From Actinomycetota bacterium (lineage in GTDB: Bacteria > Actinomycetota > Actinomycetes > S36-B12 > UBA5976): 8,430 nt of DNA. The notes beneath the pieces were generated by a model. That model did no database searches and had not been told where the DNA came from. It was given only the letters and a program-made list of their open reading frames with translations. This document shows positions 1 to 6,561 of this stretch, piece by piece (positions within the stretch are counted from its first letter, which is position 1; each line of letters starts with the position of its first letter). Both the position numbers and the translations under genes were made by a program. The stretch is from positions 1 to 8,430 of the forward strand of contig RFTO01000039.1 of assembly GCA_009923375.1 (NCBI GenBank), written 5' to 3'.

Positions 1-660
1 GGTGTCACGACCGATGAACTCGATCGCATTGGCCATGAGTTCCTCTGCGACCTGAATGCCTACCCATCAACTCTGGGCTACCGAGGCTTCCCGAAATCGC
101 TGTGCGCATCCATCAATGAAGTCATCTGCCACGGGATCCCTGACTCCACCGTCTTGAACGAAGGCGACCTCTGCAATATCGACATCACCGCCTTCATCGG
201 CGGAGTACATGGCGACACGAATGCAACCTTCTTCGCTGGCGAGCCAGCCGAGGAAGTGCGCCTGCTGGTTGAGCGCACACATGAAGCAACGATGCGTGGC
301 ATTAACGCAGTCCTGCCCGGCCGCTCCATCACCATCATCGGTCGAGTGATTGAGTCTTTCGCCAAGCGCTTCGGCTACGGAGTGGTTCGCGACTTCACGG
401 GCCACGGGATCGGCACATCGTTCCACTCTGGCTTAATCGTGCCGCACTACGACGAACCGAGGTTCGACCGTCTTATTGAAGCCGGCATGACGTTCACTAT
501 CGAGCCGATGTTGACTTTAGGAACGCATGAGTGGGATATGTGGAGTGACGGTTGGACAGTGCTCACCAAGGACCGCAGCATCACCGCTCAGTTCGAGCAC
601 ACAATCTTGGTGACCGATGAAGGCCCCGAGATTCTCACCAGTCCCACGCCGTCGGTCTAG
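1..660 (+). CDS. map: Methionine aminopeptidase, type I (5' end outside window)
   Basis: This cytosolic metalloprotease removes the initiator methionine from nascent proteins. Frame 1 is open from the first base to the TAG at 658-660 and gives 219 residues, so the start and N-terminus lie upstream. In this fragment the five metal ligands of the family are all present: D61 (NIDITAF), D72 (HGDTNATF), H135 (GHGIG), E168 (FTIEPM) and E199 (QFEHTILV). Substrate-site histidines H44 (EVICHGIP) and H142 (SFHSG) are also there. The stretch STLGYRGFPKSLCASINEVI closely resembles actinobacterial MapB-type (MetAP-Ic) enzymes. Whether the N-terminal extension typical of that subtype exists cannot be seen. 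The gene ends facing the PLP-enzyme gene, 120 bases away. The ATG at 154 is internal (M before NEGDLCNID would cut off the H44 region), so it is not the start. Identity is very secure; the choice of map paralogue is inferred. Confidence 0.97.
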   Translation, partial: GVTTDELDRIGHEFLCDLNAYPSTLGYRGFPKSLCASINEVICHGIPDSTVLNEGDLCNIDITAFIGGVHGDTNATFFAGEPAEEVRLLVERTHEATMRGINAVLPGRSITIIGRVIESFAKRFGYGVVRDFTGHGIGTSFHSGLIVPHYDEPRFDRLIEAGMTFTIEPMLTLGTHEWDMWSDGWTVLTKDRSITAQFEHTILVTDEGPEILTSPTPSV

Positions 661-691
661 CCGCTGACATATCGCGCAGGTGAGGTTCGGT

Positions 692-706
692 CAGTGCCGG
701 ACACTG
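692..706. terminator. Weak hairpin in the convergent map/PLP-enzyme gap
   Basis: The 120-base gap between two converging genes holds a perfect 5-bp stem (CAGTG/CACTG) with a 5-base loop. It lies inside a looser 8-bp pairing of 689-696 with 710-717 that has one mismatch. There is no T run on either strand, so this is at best a poor intrinsic terminator. It is listed because convergent genes need transcription ends here and nothing better is visible. A second small palindrome, AGGTTCAACCT, sits at 750-760. Confidence 0.2.
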
Positions 707-780
707 CGCCAGTGACCCTCCACTGCGAACGTGCACGGATTGCAGCAGAAGGTTCAACCTAGGCGCTGCGAAGCCGAGCC

Positions 781-1926
781 TTAAAGCTCGCGGGTGCGCA
801 CCAACGCTGCAGCCAGAGCGTGGTAATCCTCAGCGCGGTTGTAGAGCTGGCCGCTGATGCGAATGAAAAGTTGCCCGCCGAAATCGGTGATGGCCGCTTC
901 AATGCCATGGGTCAAAGCGATGTGAGCCGACATGGCGCCTGCCGCTTCATGATCTCCAGTGCGCTCGAGCGGCACAAGGGTCATCGGCAGTCCGTAGTCA
1001 CGTAATGCATCGGCATCTAGGCCCAGCGCTTGCGCCACCACCTGCTGCCCGTAAACCGCTCGTGCATTGTTCGCCGCTCGAACTCGATCGAAGCCGAACT
1101 CACCGAAGAACTCAATTGCCCTCGGCGCACACAACCATGCGGAATAGTCCACCGTGCCGAGCATGTCCTGGGCTGTCGGGAAACCGAGGGCGTCGAACCA
1201 CGATGTGATGAGTGGCTGAAAGCTCTCGCGATGCTCTGGCGCGACATAAAGAACACCCGCTGCCACAGGCGCACAGAGCCATTTGTGCAGATTTCCAAAC
1301 CAATAGTCTGGCTTTAGCTCACTTATGCGCGGGTCAAGGACGCCCGGCACATGCGAGGCATCAACGACGCTGACAATCGATTGCTCACGACAGAGATTGA
1401 CCAACTGTGCGACGGGCATGATCCGGGCTGTTGCGCTAGTGATGTGGTCGAACACCAGCATCCGCGTGCGTGAGGTGATTCGGCTGCGCACCTGCTCAAG
1501 AATCTGAACATCCGATTCATGAAGTGACACAGCAATCTCGATCACTTGCGCGCCTGCCAGACGCGCGGCCCGCCCAACAGCCATGGTGACTGCTTGATAT
1601 TCCTGATCAAAAATGAGGATTTCGTCACCAGGCTGGAGCCGGTGACTGCTGAGAACTGTGTTGATCGCCTCGGTTGAGTTGCGCACGAACCCCAAGCCGT
1701 CGTCGCCGGCGCCCAGGAATTGCGACACCGCACGCCGTGCGTCAGCAATCGCAGGGAAGACATCGCGCCGAAAGTATGCACTCGGGTTCGTGTGCATCCT
1801 CTTCTGCCAAGTGTGTTGTTCAGCGAGGACCACAGTGGGGACTGCTCCGAAACTGCCGTGGTTCAAGTGAATGAACTCCGGGTCCAATTCCCAGGCAGAC
1901 GCGACGTCCTCAAGATCGAATATCAC
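781..1926 (-). CDS. Class V aminotransferase-fold PLP enzyme (isopenicillin N epimerase-like)
   Basis: This is a 381-residue fold-type-I PLP-dependent enzyme. It opens with the family signature LNHGSFGAVP (residues 21-30). NST at 83-85 is the expected phosphate-binding position, VVDASHVPG (187-195) carries the PLP-nitrogen aspartate D189 and H192, and the Schiff-base lysine is K215 in FGNLHKWLCAP. Together these place it with the CefD/isopenicillin-N-epimerase-like and EgtE-like branch rather than with NifS/IscS desulfurases. The length is normal and the protein looks complete. The substrate is unknown: there are no beta-lactam or ergothioneine genes nearby, so epimerase or hercynylcysteine sulfoxide lyase activity is not supported by context. 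The start is GTG at 1926; the next internal Met (residue 44) would remove the signature. The helicase stop is 25 bases upstream, but a TANNNT box exactly 6 bases before the GTG suggests a separate leaderless transcript. The stop is TAA at 781-783. Fold call is secure; function is not. Confidence 0.92.
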   Translation of the reverse strand: MIFDLEDVASAWELDPEFIHLNHGSFGAVPTVVLAEQHTWQKRMHTNPSAYFRRDVFPAIADARRAVSQFLGAGDDGLGFVRNSTEAINTVLSSHRLQPGDEILIFDQEYQAVTMAVGRAARLAGAQVIEIAVSLHESDVQILEQVRSRITSRTRMLVFDHITSATARIMPVAQLVNLCREQSIVSVVDASHVPGVLDPRISELKPDYWFGNLHKWLCAPVAAGVLYVAPEHRESFQPLITSWFDALGFPTAQDMLGTVDYSAWLCAPRAIEFFGEFGFDRVRAANNARAVYGQQVVAQALGLDADALRDYGLPMTLVPLERTGDHEAAGAMSAHIALTHGIEAAITDFGGQLFIRISGQLYNRAEDYHALAAALVRTREL

Positions 1927-1932
1927 GTCCCC

Positions 1933-1938
1933 ACACTA
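1933..1938 (-). promoter_or_regulatory. Candidate -10 box for a leaderless PLP-enzyme transcript
   Basis: On the minus strand TAGTGT is followed by six bases (GGGGAC) and then the GTG start codon. A TANNNT hexamer at this distance puts the predicted transcription start on the first base of the codon, the usual geometry of leaderless actinobacterial genes. No convincing -35 box is seen. The GGGGA could instead act as a Shine-Dalgarno sequence, but it lies only one base from the GTG, which is too close. The box overlaps a short palindrome, CACAC-TAG-GTGTG (1932-1944). Confidence 0.45.
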
Positions 1939-1951
1939 GGTGTGAACGAGG

Positions 1952-4021
1952 TCAGCCTCGGGCTGCACGCCCCGTGTCACCACGACGGCTGCTAGATGGC
2001 TTTCCGGCAGACTTCGCACCCGGTCGACCAGCAGTCTTGCCACCAGGTTTCCCGGTTGACCTGCCCGCGGGCTTGCCAGTTGGCCTGCCACCTGGTCTGC
2101 CTGCTGCCGCACCTGGTCTGCCTGCTGCCGCACCTGGTCTGCCTGCTGCCGCACCTGGGCGACCACTCGCCGATCCCTTACCAAATGATGGCTTGCCATC
2201 GGTGGATCTGCCGACTCGCGGCTTACCTGCAACGGGCTTTCCTGCTGCGGGCCGGCCGGCACGCGGCTTACCTGCGCCAGCTGCCGGGCGACCTGTTGAT
2301 CCACTGCGAGGTGCACGATCAGTTGACCGCTCCCCGGAGGTGGCGCGGTCCCTACCACCGAAAATCGGCTTGTCGCCGAACTCACGGCGCGGAGCTGCCG
2401 CATCGCGCCTCGGACGATCATCGAACTCACGGCGCGGAGCAGGTGCGGACGAACGACCAGAGCGATCATCAAAATCACGACGTGGCGCAGGAGCAGCCGC
2501 ATCGCGCCTCGGACGATCATCAAACTCACGGCGCGGAGCAGGTGCAGCCGCATCGCGCCTCGGACGATCATCAAACTCACGATGTGGAGCAGGTGCAGAG
2601 GAACGACCAGAGCGATCATCAAAATCACGACGAGGGCCGCCAGTTGCGGGACGCCTCGGCTTATCAAATGAGCGAGTGGAGTGACCCTTACGTGGCGCCG
2701 GCTGGAATGTCACCGCAGGGGAGATCCATGGCTCGCCACTTGGCTCTTGGGCGCCCGTGATCTTGACCAAATCGCGATCCATCGGACGTGCAAAAACCGG
2801 GGTAGGACGGACGCCTGCACGTGCAAGCATGCCGATCACCGCCTGCTTCTGGCGACTAAAGGCGAGTGTGACGACGGTGCCGGATTCACCTGCACGAGCT
2901 GTGCGGCCTGCGCGGTGCAAGTAATCCTTGTGGTCGGTGGGAGCGTCAACATTCACGACGAGGCTGATGCCGTCCACGTGGATGCCACGGGCGGCCACAT
3001 CAGTTGCCACCAGCACTGCATCGGGCATCTTCTGGAACGCCGCGAGAGTGCGTGTGCGAATCCGCTGCGCCATGCCGCCATGCAGCACTCCACAAGGAAC
3101 GCCTGATTGTGCAAGCGCCGCACCGATTCGCTCGGCACCAAGCTGGGTGCGAGCGAACATGATGGTGCGTCCGGCGCGGGCACCGATCTGGGAGATGATG
3201 ACGTCCTTGTGCTTGGGTTCCACAACCAAGATGTGGTGCTCCATGGATTCCACCGTGGCGCGCCCGCTGTCCACCTCGTGGCGGATTGGGTCGTCTAGGT
3301 AGCGCTTCACGAGGGTGTCCACGGCGCCATCAAGCGTGGCGCTGAACAGCATCCGCTGTCCTTGCGGTTTGACCAGGTCCAAGATAGTGATCATGTCGGG
3401 CATAAAGCCCATGTCAGACATCTGGTCTGCCTCATCGAGCACAGTGACCTGCACCTGCGAGAGGTCCAGCACACCCTTGTTCACCAAGTCGATGAGTCGA
3501 CCAGGGGTGGCGACGAGAATCGAGACCGCCCGCTTCAGCGAATCAAGTTGCTTTGCATAAGGAAGCCCGCCTGCGATCACCTGGGTGCTAAGACGCACCT
3601 GGCGAGCAAGGGGCTTCAACACCGCATCAACCTGCTGGGCTAGTTCACGAGTGGGGACCATCACCAAGCCGATTGGCTGGTGCGGGTCATTGCGACGGAA
3701 GGCCAACGAGGTGAGCATTCCAAGACCGAAAGCGAGGGTCTTACCCGAGCCAGTCTGACCACGGCCGAGTACATCGCGACCGGCGATGGAGTCTGGCAAA
3801 GTCGCGGTCTGAATCGGGAAAGGCTCGGTGACGTTGTCGGCAGCGAGAACCGCTGCCAACTCCTCGCGTACACCAAGGGCAACGAAGCCATTATCGGCAC
3901 CAACTGCCTCAAGTGGGGCTAGATAGTCATCGGCTAAGAGCGGGCGCTTACGCGTGGGCTTGACCCCGCGATGAGGCGGGGCTGAACGGGTGCTGGAAGC
4001 GGAATTGTCAAAACGGGGCAT
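1952..4021 (-). CDS. DEAD-box ATP-dependent RNA helicase with long repetitive basic tail
   Basis: This 689-residue RNA helicase probably unwinds or remodels RNA in ribosome assembly, cold adaptation or mRNA decay. The helicase core is complete: Q-motif glutamine Q71; motif I GQTGSGKT (88-95); Ia PTRELAQQ (123-130); TPGRL (172-176); DEAD (196-199); SAT (227-229); the IMFART region (287-292); motif V ATDVAARGIHV (339-349); motif VI HRAGRTARAG (369-378). From about residue 440 the protein becomes low-complexity and basic. A run of RR[ED]FDDR repeats (464-551) is followed by a Gly/Arg/Pro/Lys/Ala-rich segment with GRPGAAA repeats (620-640). Such tails in DEAD-box proteins are expected to be disordered and to bind RNA. 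The start is ATG at 4021, with GGTGA three bases upstream as a modest ribosome-binding site. It follows the hydrolase gene by 164 bases and has its own candidate promoter. Family assignment is very secure; orthology to DeaD/CsdA or RhlE is not settled. Confidence 0.96.
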   Translation of the reverse strand: MPRFDNSASSTRSAPPHRGVKPTRKRPLLADDYLAPLEAVGADNGFVALGVREELAAVLAADNVTEPFPIQTATLPDSIAGRDVLGRGQTGSGKTLAFGLGMLTSLAFRRNDPHQPIGLVMVPTRELAQQVDAVLKPLARQVRLSTQVIAGGLPYAKQLDSLKRAVSILVATPGRLIDLVNKGVLDLSQVQVTVLDEADQMSDMGFMPDMITILDLVKPQGQRMLFSATLDGAVDTLVKRYLDDPIRHEVDSGRATVESMEHHILVVEPKHKDVIISQIGARAGRTIMFARTQLGAERIGAALAQSGVPCGVLHGGMAQRIRTRTLAAFQKMPDAVLVATDVAARGIHVDGISLVVNVDAPTDHKDYLHRAGRTARAGESGTVVTLAFSRQKQAVIGMLARAGVRPTPVFARPMDRDLVKITGAQEPSGEPWISPAVTFQPAPRKGHSTRSFDKPRRPATGGPRRDFDDRSGRSSAPAPHREFDDRPRRDAAAPAPRREFDDRPRRDAAAPAPRRDFDDRSGRSSAPAPRREFDDRPRRDAAAPRREFGDKPIFGGRDRATSGERSTDRAPRSGSTGRPAAGAGKPRAGRPAAGKPVAGKPRVGRSTDGKPSFGKGSASGRPGAAAGRPGAAAGRPGAAAGRPGGRPTGKPAGRSTGKPGGKTAGRPGAKSAGKPSSSRRGDTGRAARG
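2091..2153. repeat. Three perfect 21-bp tandem repeats (GRPGAAA codons)
   Basis: Copies at 2091-2111, 2112-2132 and 2133-2153 are identical in sequence. They lie inside the helicase tail, where each encodes one seven-residue GRPGAAA unit, so copy-number changes keep the frame. Identity at all codon third positions points to recent expansion by slippage or unequal exchange. Confidence 0.93.
2369..2632. repeat. Nested in-frame repeats encoding RR[ED]FDDR units of the helicase tail
   Basis: This stretch encodes residues 464-551 as six units of two types. Type 1 is RRDFDDRSGRSSAPAP (16 residues, at 464 and 514). Type 2 is RREFDDRPRRDAAAPAP (17 residues, at 480, 497 and 530, the last shortened by two residues). 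A degenerate end, RREFGDK, begins at 545. A 32-base block is identical at 2451-2482 and 2601-2632, exactly 150 bases apart, and the type 2 units repeat nearly perfectly with a 51-base period. The pattern shows a duplication of a multi-unit block on top of simple unit expansion. All steps keep the reading frame. Confidence 0.9.
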
Positions 4022-4099
4022 GATTCACCATTCGAAACATCGGGCGCGTCTCAAATGACACTGGCGCACGTGCAACGACAGTCAACAGCAAAGACTCGC

Positions 4100-4128
4100 A
4101 TGCTACGGCTGCGACTCGCGTGTGCGAA
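4100..4128 (-). promoter_or_regulatory. Candidate promoter for the helicase gene
   Basis: On the minus strand TTCGCA (4123-4128) and TAGCAT (4100-4105) are separated by 17 bases. Each matches four of six positions of the vegetative -35 and -10 consensus. Initiation about 7 bases beyond the -10 box would give a leader of roughly 70 bases before the helicase ATG at 4021. The 164-base gap also holds a TTGACT at 4080-4085 without a properly spaced -10 box, and a CCCTGCAGGG palindrome (4173-4182) just after the hydrolase stop, with no T run. Confidence 0.35.
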
Positions 4129-4185
4129 TTCCTTGCCGGTTGAGGCTAAGAGTACCGCACCTCATTGCACAACCCTGCAGGGCGC

Positions 4186-4866
4186 TCAAACGCCGCGTAA
4201 GAACTCGACCGCTCGCGACCACGACAACTCAGCCGCATCGCGGTGGTAGACCTCGTGGCGATCACTGTTGAAGAACGCGTGTTGCGTGTCGGGGTAGTCG
4301 AAAAGCTCGCAGGTGCCGCCTGCTGCCGCAATCTCACGATTAGCTTCCTGGATGCCCGGCGCGGCGGATGTGCCATCGCCTTCACTGCAGTGAATCTGCG
4401 CCGCTTTACCTGCGTAAGCCGCCCAGTTCGGCGCGTGGCGCTCCCACGATGCGCCCGGGTAGAACGCGATCGCACGTGTGATGTCATCAGTGAGGGTTGC
4501 ACTCCAGATGGATAGCGACCCACCCATGCAAAAGCCGATGACCCCGACACTCAAGGAGCTGGTCTCTTGCCGCGACAGTAGATAGCGGGCAGCCTTGCTG
4601 ATCTCCTCGCCAGCTGTGGGCAGGTCCAGTTCCATCAGCAACTTGCGCGCAGTGTCAGGCTCACTTGCGGCGACACCATGATAAAGATCGGGCGCGAAGG
4701 CGATGAAACCATCGGCCGCGAATCGATCAACCACATCCTTGATGTGATCCACCAGCCCCCACCACTCCTGCAGCACGATGACGGCTGGTCCGCCACCGCT
4801 AGGTGGAGCAGCGAGATATCCCTGCCCGGTGGTTCCATCAACTGTAAAAGTGATCATCTCGCCCAT
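4186..4866 (-). CDS. Dienelactone hydrolase family protein
   Basis: This 226-residue alpha/beta hydrolase has the full dienelactone-hydrolase layout. QEWWGL carries the active-site glutamate E34. The nucleophile elbow GFCMGG (111-116) has cysteine C113. Acid D164 lies in SEGDG, and H196 in TQHAFFN. The Cys-Asp-His triad and that glutamate are typical of carboxymethylenebutenolidase-type enzymes, which open lactone rings in chloroaromatic degradation. The family is broad, however, and no aromatic-degradation genes are nearby, so the real substrate is unknown. Length is about average and no signal peptide is visible, so it should be cytosolic. The chosen start is ATG at 4866. It has no Shine-Dalgarno sequence but a TANNNT box 6 bases upstream, fitting leaderless translation. 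An in-frame ATG three codons later, right after GGGCGAG, is an alternative. It sits 43 bases downstream of the rnpB 3' end. Confidence 0.93.
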   Translation of the reverse strand: MGEMITFTVDGTTGQGYLAAPPSGGGPAVIVLQEWWGLVDHIKDVVDRFAADGFIAFAPDLYHGVAASEPDTARKLLMELDLPTAGEEISKAARYLLSRQETSSLSVGVIGFCMGGSLSIWSATLTDDITRAIAFYPGASWERHAPNWAAYAGKAAQIHCSEGDGTSAAPGIQEANREIAAAGGTCELFDYPDTQHAFFNSDRHEVYHRDAAELSWSRAVEFLRGV

Positions 4867-4872
4867 ACGACG

Positions 4873-4878
4873 AGACTA
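4873..4878 (-). promoter_or_regulatory. Candidate -10 box for a leaderless hydrolase transcript
   Basis: Minus-strand TAGTCT is followed by six bases (CGTCGT) and the ATG of the hydrolase gene, which would place the transcript start on the A of the ATG. The upstream 17-18 bases do not lead to a good -35 box. The whole promoter would have to fit in, or overlap, the 43-base gap and the 3' end of rnpB. Confidence 0.5.
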
Positions 4879-4880
4879 GC

Positions 4881-4893
4881 GCGCAAGCTGCGC
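4881..4893 (-). terminator. Possible rnpB 3' hairpin
   Basis: GCGCA/TGCGC forms a perfect 5-bp stem with a 3-base loop, about 17 bases beyond the closing P1 helix of the RNase P RNA. There is no T tract, so termination or RNA-end formation here is only a possibility. It lies just upstream of the candidate -10 box of the hydrolase gene. Confidence 0.2.
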
Positions 4894-4909
4894 TGACGTG
4901 AGTGGTGAA

Positions 4910-5309
4910 ACAAGCGAACGAGATGGTCTGTAAGCCGGATTCTGTCCCCGCTCATCACGGGTGGCGATCATCCCTCTAGGGCTGCCGTTGCCGACAGCCT
5001 CATGCGACCTACCCGCAGCATGTAGACGGGCCGTCCTGCTGCGCGAGGTGGAACTAAATCCACCCCAGTCTTGGTCTTGCTCCAGGTGGGGTTTGCCGAG
5101 CCACATCGGTCACCCGATGTGCTGGTGGTCTCTTACACCACCGTTTCACCCTTACCTCCAACATGTTGGAGGCGGTCTGTTTTCTGTGGCACTTTCCCGC
5201 GGGTCACCCCGGGTGGGTGTTGCCCACCACCTTGCCCTGAGGAGTCCGGACTTTCCTCGACGTCCACTGCTGTGAACACCGCGACCGCCCGACCATCTCA
5301 TTCGCTTGT
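4910..5309 (-). ncRNA. rnpB: RNase P RNA, class A
   Basis: This is the catalytic RNA of ribonuclease P, which trims the 5' leader from precursor tRNAs. The universally conserved core is present on the minus strand. Near the 5' end is GAGGAAAGTCCGGACTCC (5241-5258). Next come ACAGAAAA (5180-5187) and the AGGGTGAAACGGTGG segment ending in TAAGAGACCACC (5124-5153). The P15/L15 region has GGGTAGG (5008-5014), which holds the GGU that pairs with tRNA CCA, and the 3' side ends with ACAGAATCCGGCTTA (4931-4945). The ends are set by P1: 4910-4928 pairs with 5291-5309 over 19 bp with one G-U wobble. The total of about 400 nt is normal for an actinobacterial class A RNA. A -10 box lies 7 bases upstream of the 5' end. 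It stands alone between the RNase H gene (94 bases upstream) and the hydrolase gene. Exact ends are inferred from P1 and could shift by a few bases. Confidence 0.97.
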
Positions 5310-5316
5310 TCACACA

Positions 5317-5322
5317 AGATTA
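5317..5322 (-). promoter_or_regulatory. -10 box of the rnpB promoter
   Basis: Minus-strand TAATCT fits TANNNT and lies 7 bases upstream of the first paired base of P1, so the predicted start and the structural 5' end of the RNA agree. The -35 region is poor (TTCTGC with an 18-base spacer is the best seen). The agreement of two independent signals is the main support. Confidence 0.6.
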
Positions 5323-5403
5323 CGCTCCCGCAATTGGGCTGCAGAACATCACCTACCACTCACCGCTCAGCGGGCGGGCCGCCGCGACTCAGTTGAAGCG
5401 AGA

Positions 5404-6561
5404 TCAGGTGAGGTGGCTGAGGTGTGCAGCCTCGGCGTACCCGCTCATGGAGGTGTTGCCATCTGAAAACCATGCAACCGTGGTGATTGACGCCGGGAGG
5501 AGTTGCATGCGGTAAATGGCATCTAGCGGCGCTCCGAGGGCGTGCAGCACGAGGCCCTTTATCGGCGTCACATGCGACACGATCGCGATGCGCTTGCCTG
5601 CATGTTCGTGCAGAAGATCGCGCATCACCTCTCCCACCCTTGCCACTGTGTCGGTGTAGGACTCACCTTCCGGCGGCGCGATGGTTGGATCGCCAAGCCA
5701 ACGCTGCACGTGTGTCGGCCACCCTGCGAGCACCTCTTCCCAGGTCAGCCCGTCCCAATCGCCAAACGCCGTCTCTCGCAGCCCCTCGACCACCACGATC
5801 TGCTCGGAGCTGATTGCATTCGCATCGGCGATCTTTTGTGCGGTCTGTTGGGTTCGCTTCAACGGACTGCACACCACGAGGTCCACACCACCGCGCCGCG
5901 CCAACTCTTGACCTGCAGCAGTGGCTTGATCCACACCCAAATCAACCAGCGGTAAATCAGCTCCGCCGTAGCCACTGAATCGCTTGGCAACGGTGTGTGC
6001 CGTGACGCCGTGGCGGATGAGGTAGGTCGTTGTCGGCTCGCCAGTGAATGTCCAACCTGGAATCCCGGGTCGGCCGGGGCCACGGAGCGGCGGACGTGGA
6101 TCAGGAGGGACAACGCCGAGTCCGCCGTCGAGCATCCCCGGCACTCGATCGATGTATGTGCTCTGGTCGAGCGCTTCATTTGCGAGGCTGTCGGCAGCAC
6201 TATTGAGGGCGCGCTCAACCCATTGATACGTGACCTGGTCGTACGGGAGAACATCGCGTGCCCGCTTCGCCAATTCACGCATATCCGGGTGCTTGATCTG
6301 CCAGCGTCCCGACATCTGTTCCACGACGAGCTTGGAATCCAATCGAGCCGTGACTCGGGCTGTTGCGTCGAGCACCCGCGCCCGCTCCAGCCCTGCGATC
6401 AAGCCACGGTATTCCGCCACGTTATTCGTCGCGATCCCGATCGGCTCGGCGATTTCGGCGAGCACCTCGGCTGTCTCTGCATCTCGCACAACCGCGCCGT
6501 AAGACGCTTGCCCAGGATTACCCCTGGAAGCACCGTCTGCCTCAATGATGAAGTGGCGCAC
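5404..6561 (-). CDS. Bifunctional RNase HI / histidine phosphatase (Rv2228c type)
   Basis: This is a 385-residue fusion of two enzymes. Residues 1-135 are an RNase HI domain that cuts RNA in RNA-DNA hybrids. Its four metal-binding acids are present: D9 (EADGASRGNPG), E50 (NNVAEYRGL), D75 (RLDSKLVVEQ) and D124 (NSAADSLANEAL). A Gly/Pro-rich linker of about 35 residues (140-172) joins it to a histidine-phosphatase domain (177-375) of the CobC/alpha-ribazole phosphatase kind. That domain has catalytic LIRHG (R183, H184), R236 (SPLKRTQQTA), acid E263 (GLRETAFGDWDG) and H330 (VSHVTP). The same architecture is known from Rv2228c of Mycobacterium tuberculosis and is widespread in Actinobacteria. The start is GTG at 6561, immediately after the TGA of the zinc-ribbon gene (zero gap), with GGGG six bases before it, so translation is likely coupled. 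Both domains look active. The physiological substrate of the phosphatase half is unclear, and no cobalamin genes are in view. Confidence 0.96.
   Translation of the reverse strand: MRHFIIEADGASRGNPGQASYGAVVRDAETAEVLAEIAEPIGIATNNVAEYRGLIAGLERARVLDATARVTARLDSKLVVEQMSGRWQIKHPDMRELAKRARDVLPYDQVTYQWVERALNSAADSLANEALDQSTYIDRVPGMLDGGLGVVPPDPRPPLRGPGRPGIPGWTFTGEPTTTYLIRHGVTAHTVAKRFSGYGGADLPLVDLGVDQATAAGQELARRGGVDLVVCSPLKRTQQTAQKIADANAISSEQIVVVEGLRETAFGDWDGLTWEEVLAGWPTHVQRWLGDPTIAPPEGESYTDTVARVGEVMRDLLHEHAGKRIAIVSHVTPIKGLVLHALGAPLDAIYRMQLLPASITTVAWFSDGNTSMSGYAEAAHLSHLT

Noticed and set aside
67..426. Minus-strand open frames opposite the methionine aminopeptidase gene
   Set aside because: They are antisense to residues carrying the metal ligands of an unmistakable enzyme, and no motif or ribosome-binding site supports them.
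2369..2632. Regular repeats considered as a CRISPR array
   Set aside because: There are no unique spacers: the intervening sequence is itself repeated, the periods are multiples of three, and the array is in frame within the helicase.
1974..2760. Long plus-strand open frames (236 and 254 codons) and a 243-codon shifted minus frame over the helicase tail
   Set aside because: The region is GC-rich tandem repeat, so open stretches in one frame are copied in others. The products are Pro/Gly/Arg- or His/Cys-rich low complexity without a fold or ribosome-binding site, while the helicase frame is continuous with a complete helicase core.
4022..4185. Plus-strand open frame of 64 codons from 4055 between hydrolase and helicase genes
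   Set aside because: It lacks a ribosome-binding site and recognisable composition, and runs into the hydrolase gene antisense; the gap is better explained as a promoter region.
5371..5386. GC-rich palindrome (GGCGGGCCGCC) as a terminator of the RNase H-phosphatase gene
   Set aside because: The stem is only 4 bp with a usable loop and there is no T run; it may be chance in GC-rich sequence.
4961..5515. Plus- and minus-strand open frames of 69-131 codons across the rnpB region
   Set aside because: The stretch is a structured RNA gene; the frames are chance openings through its stems and loops.
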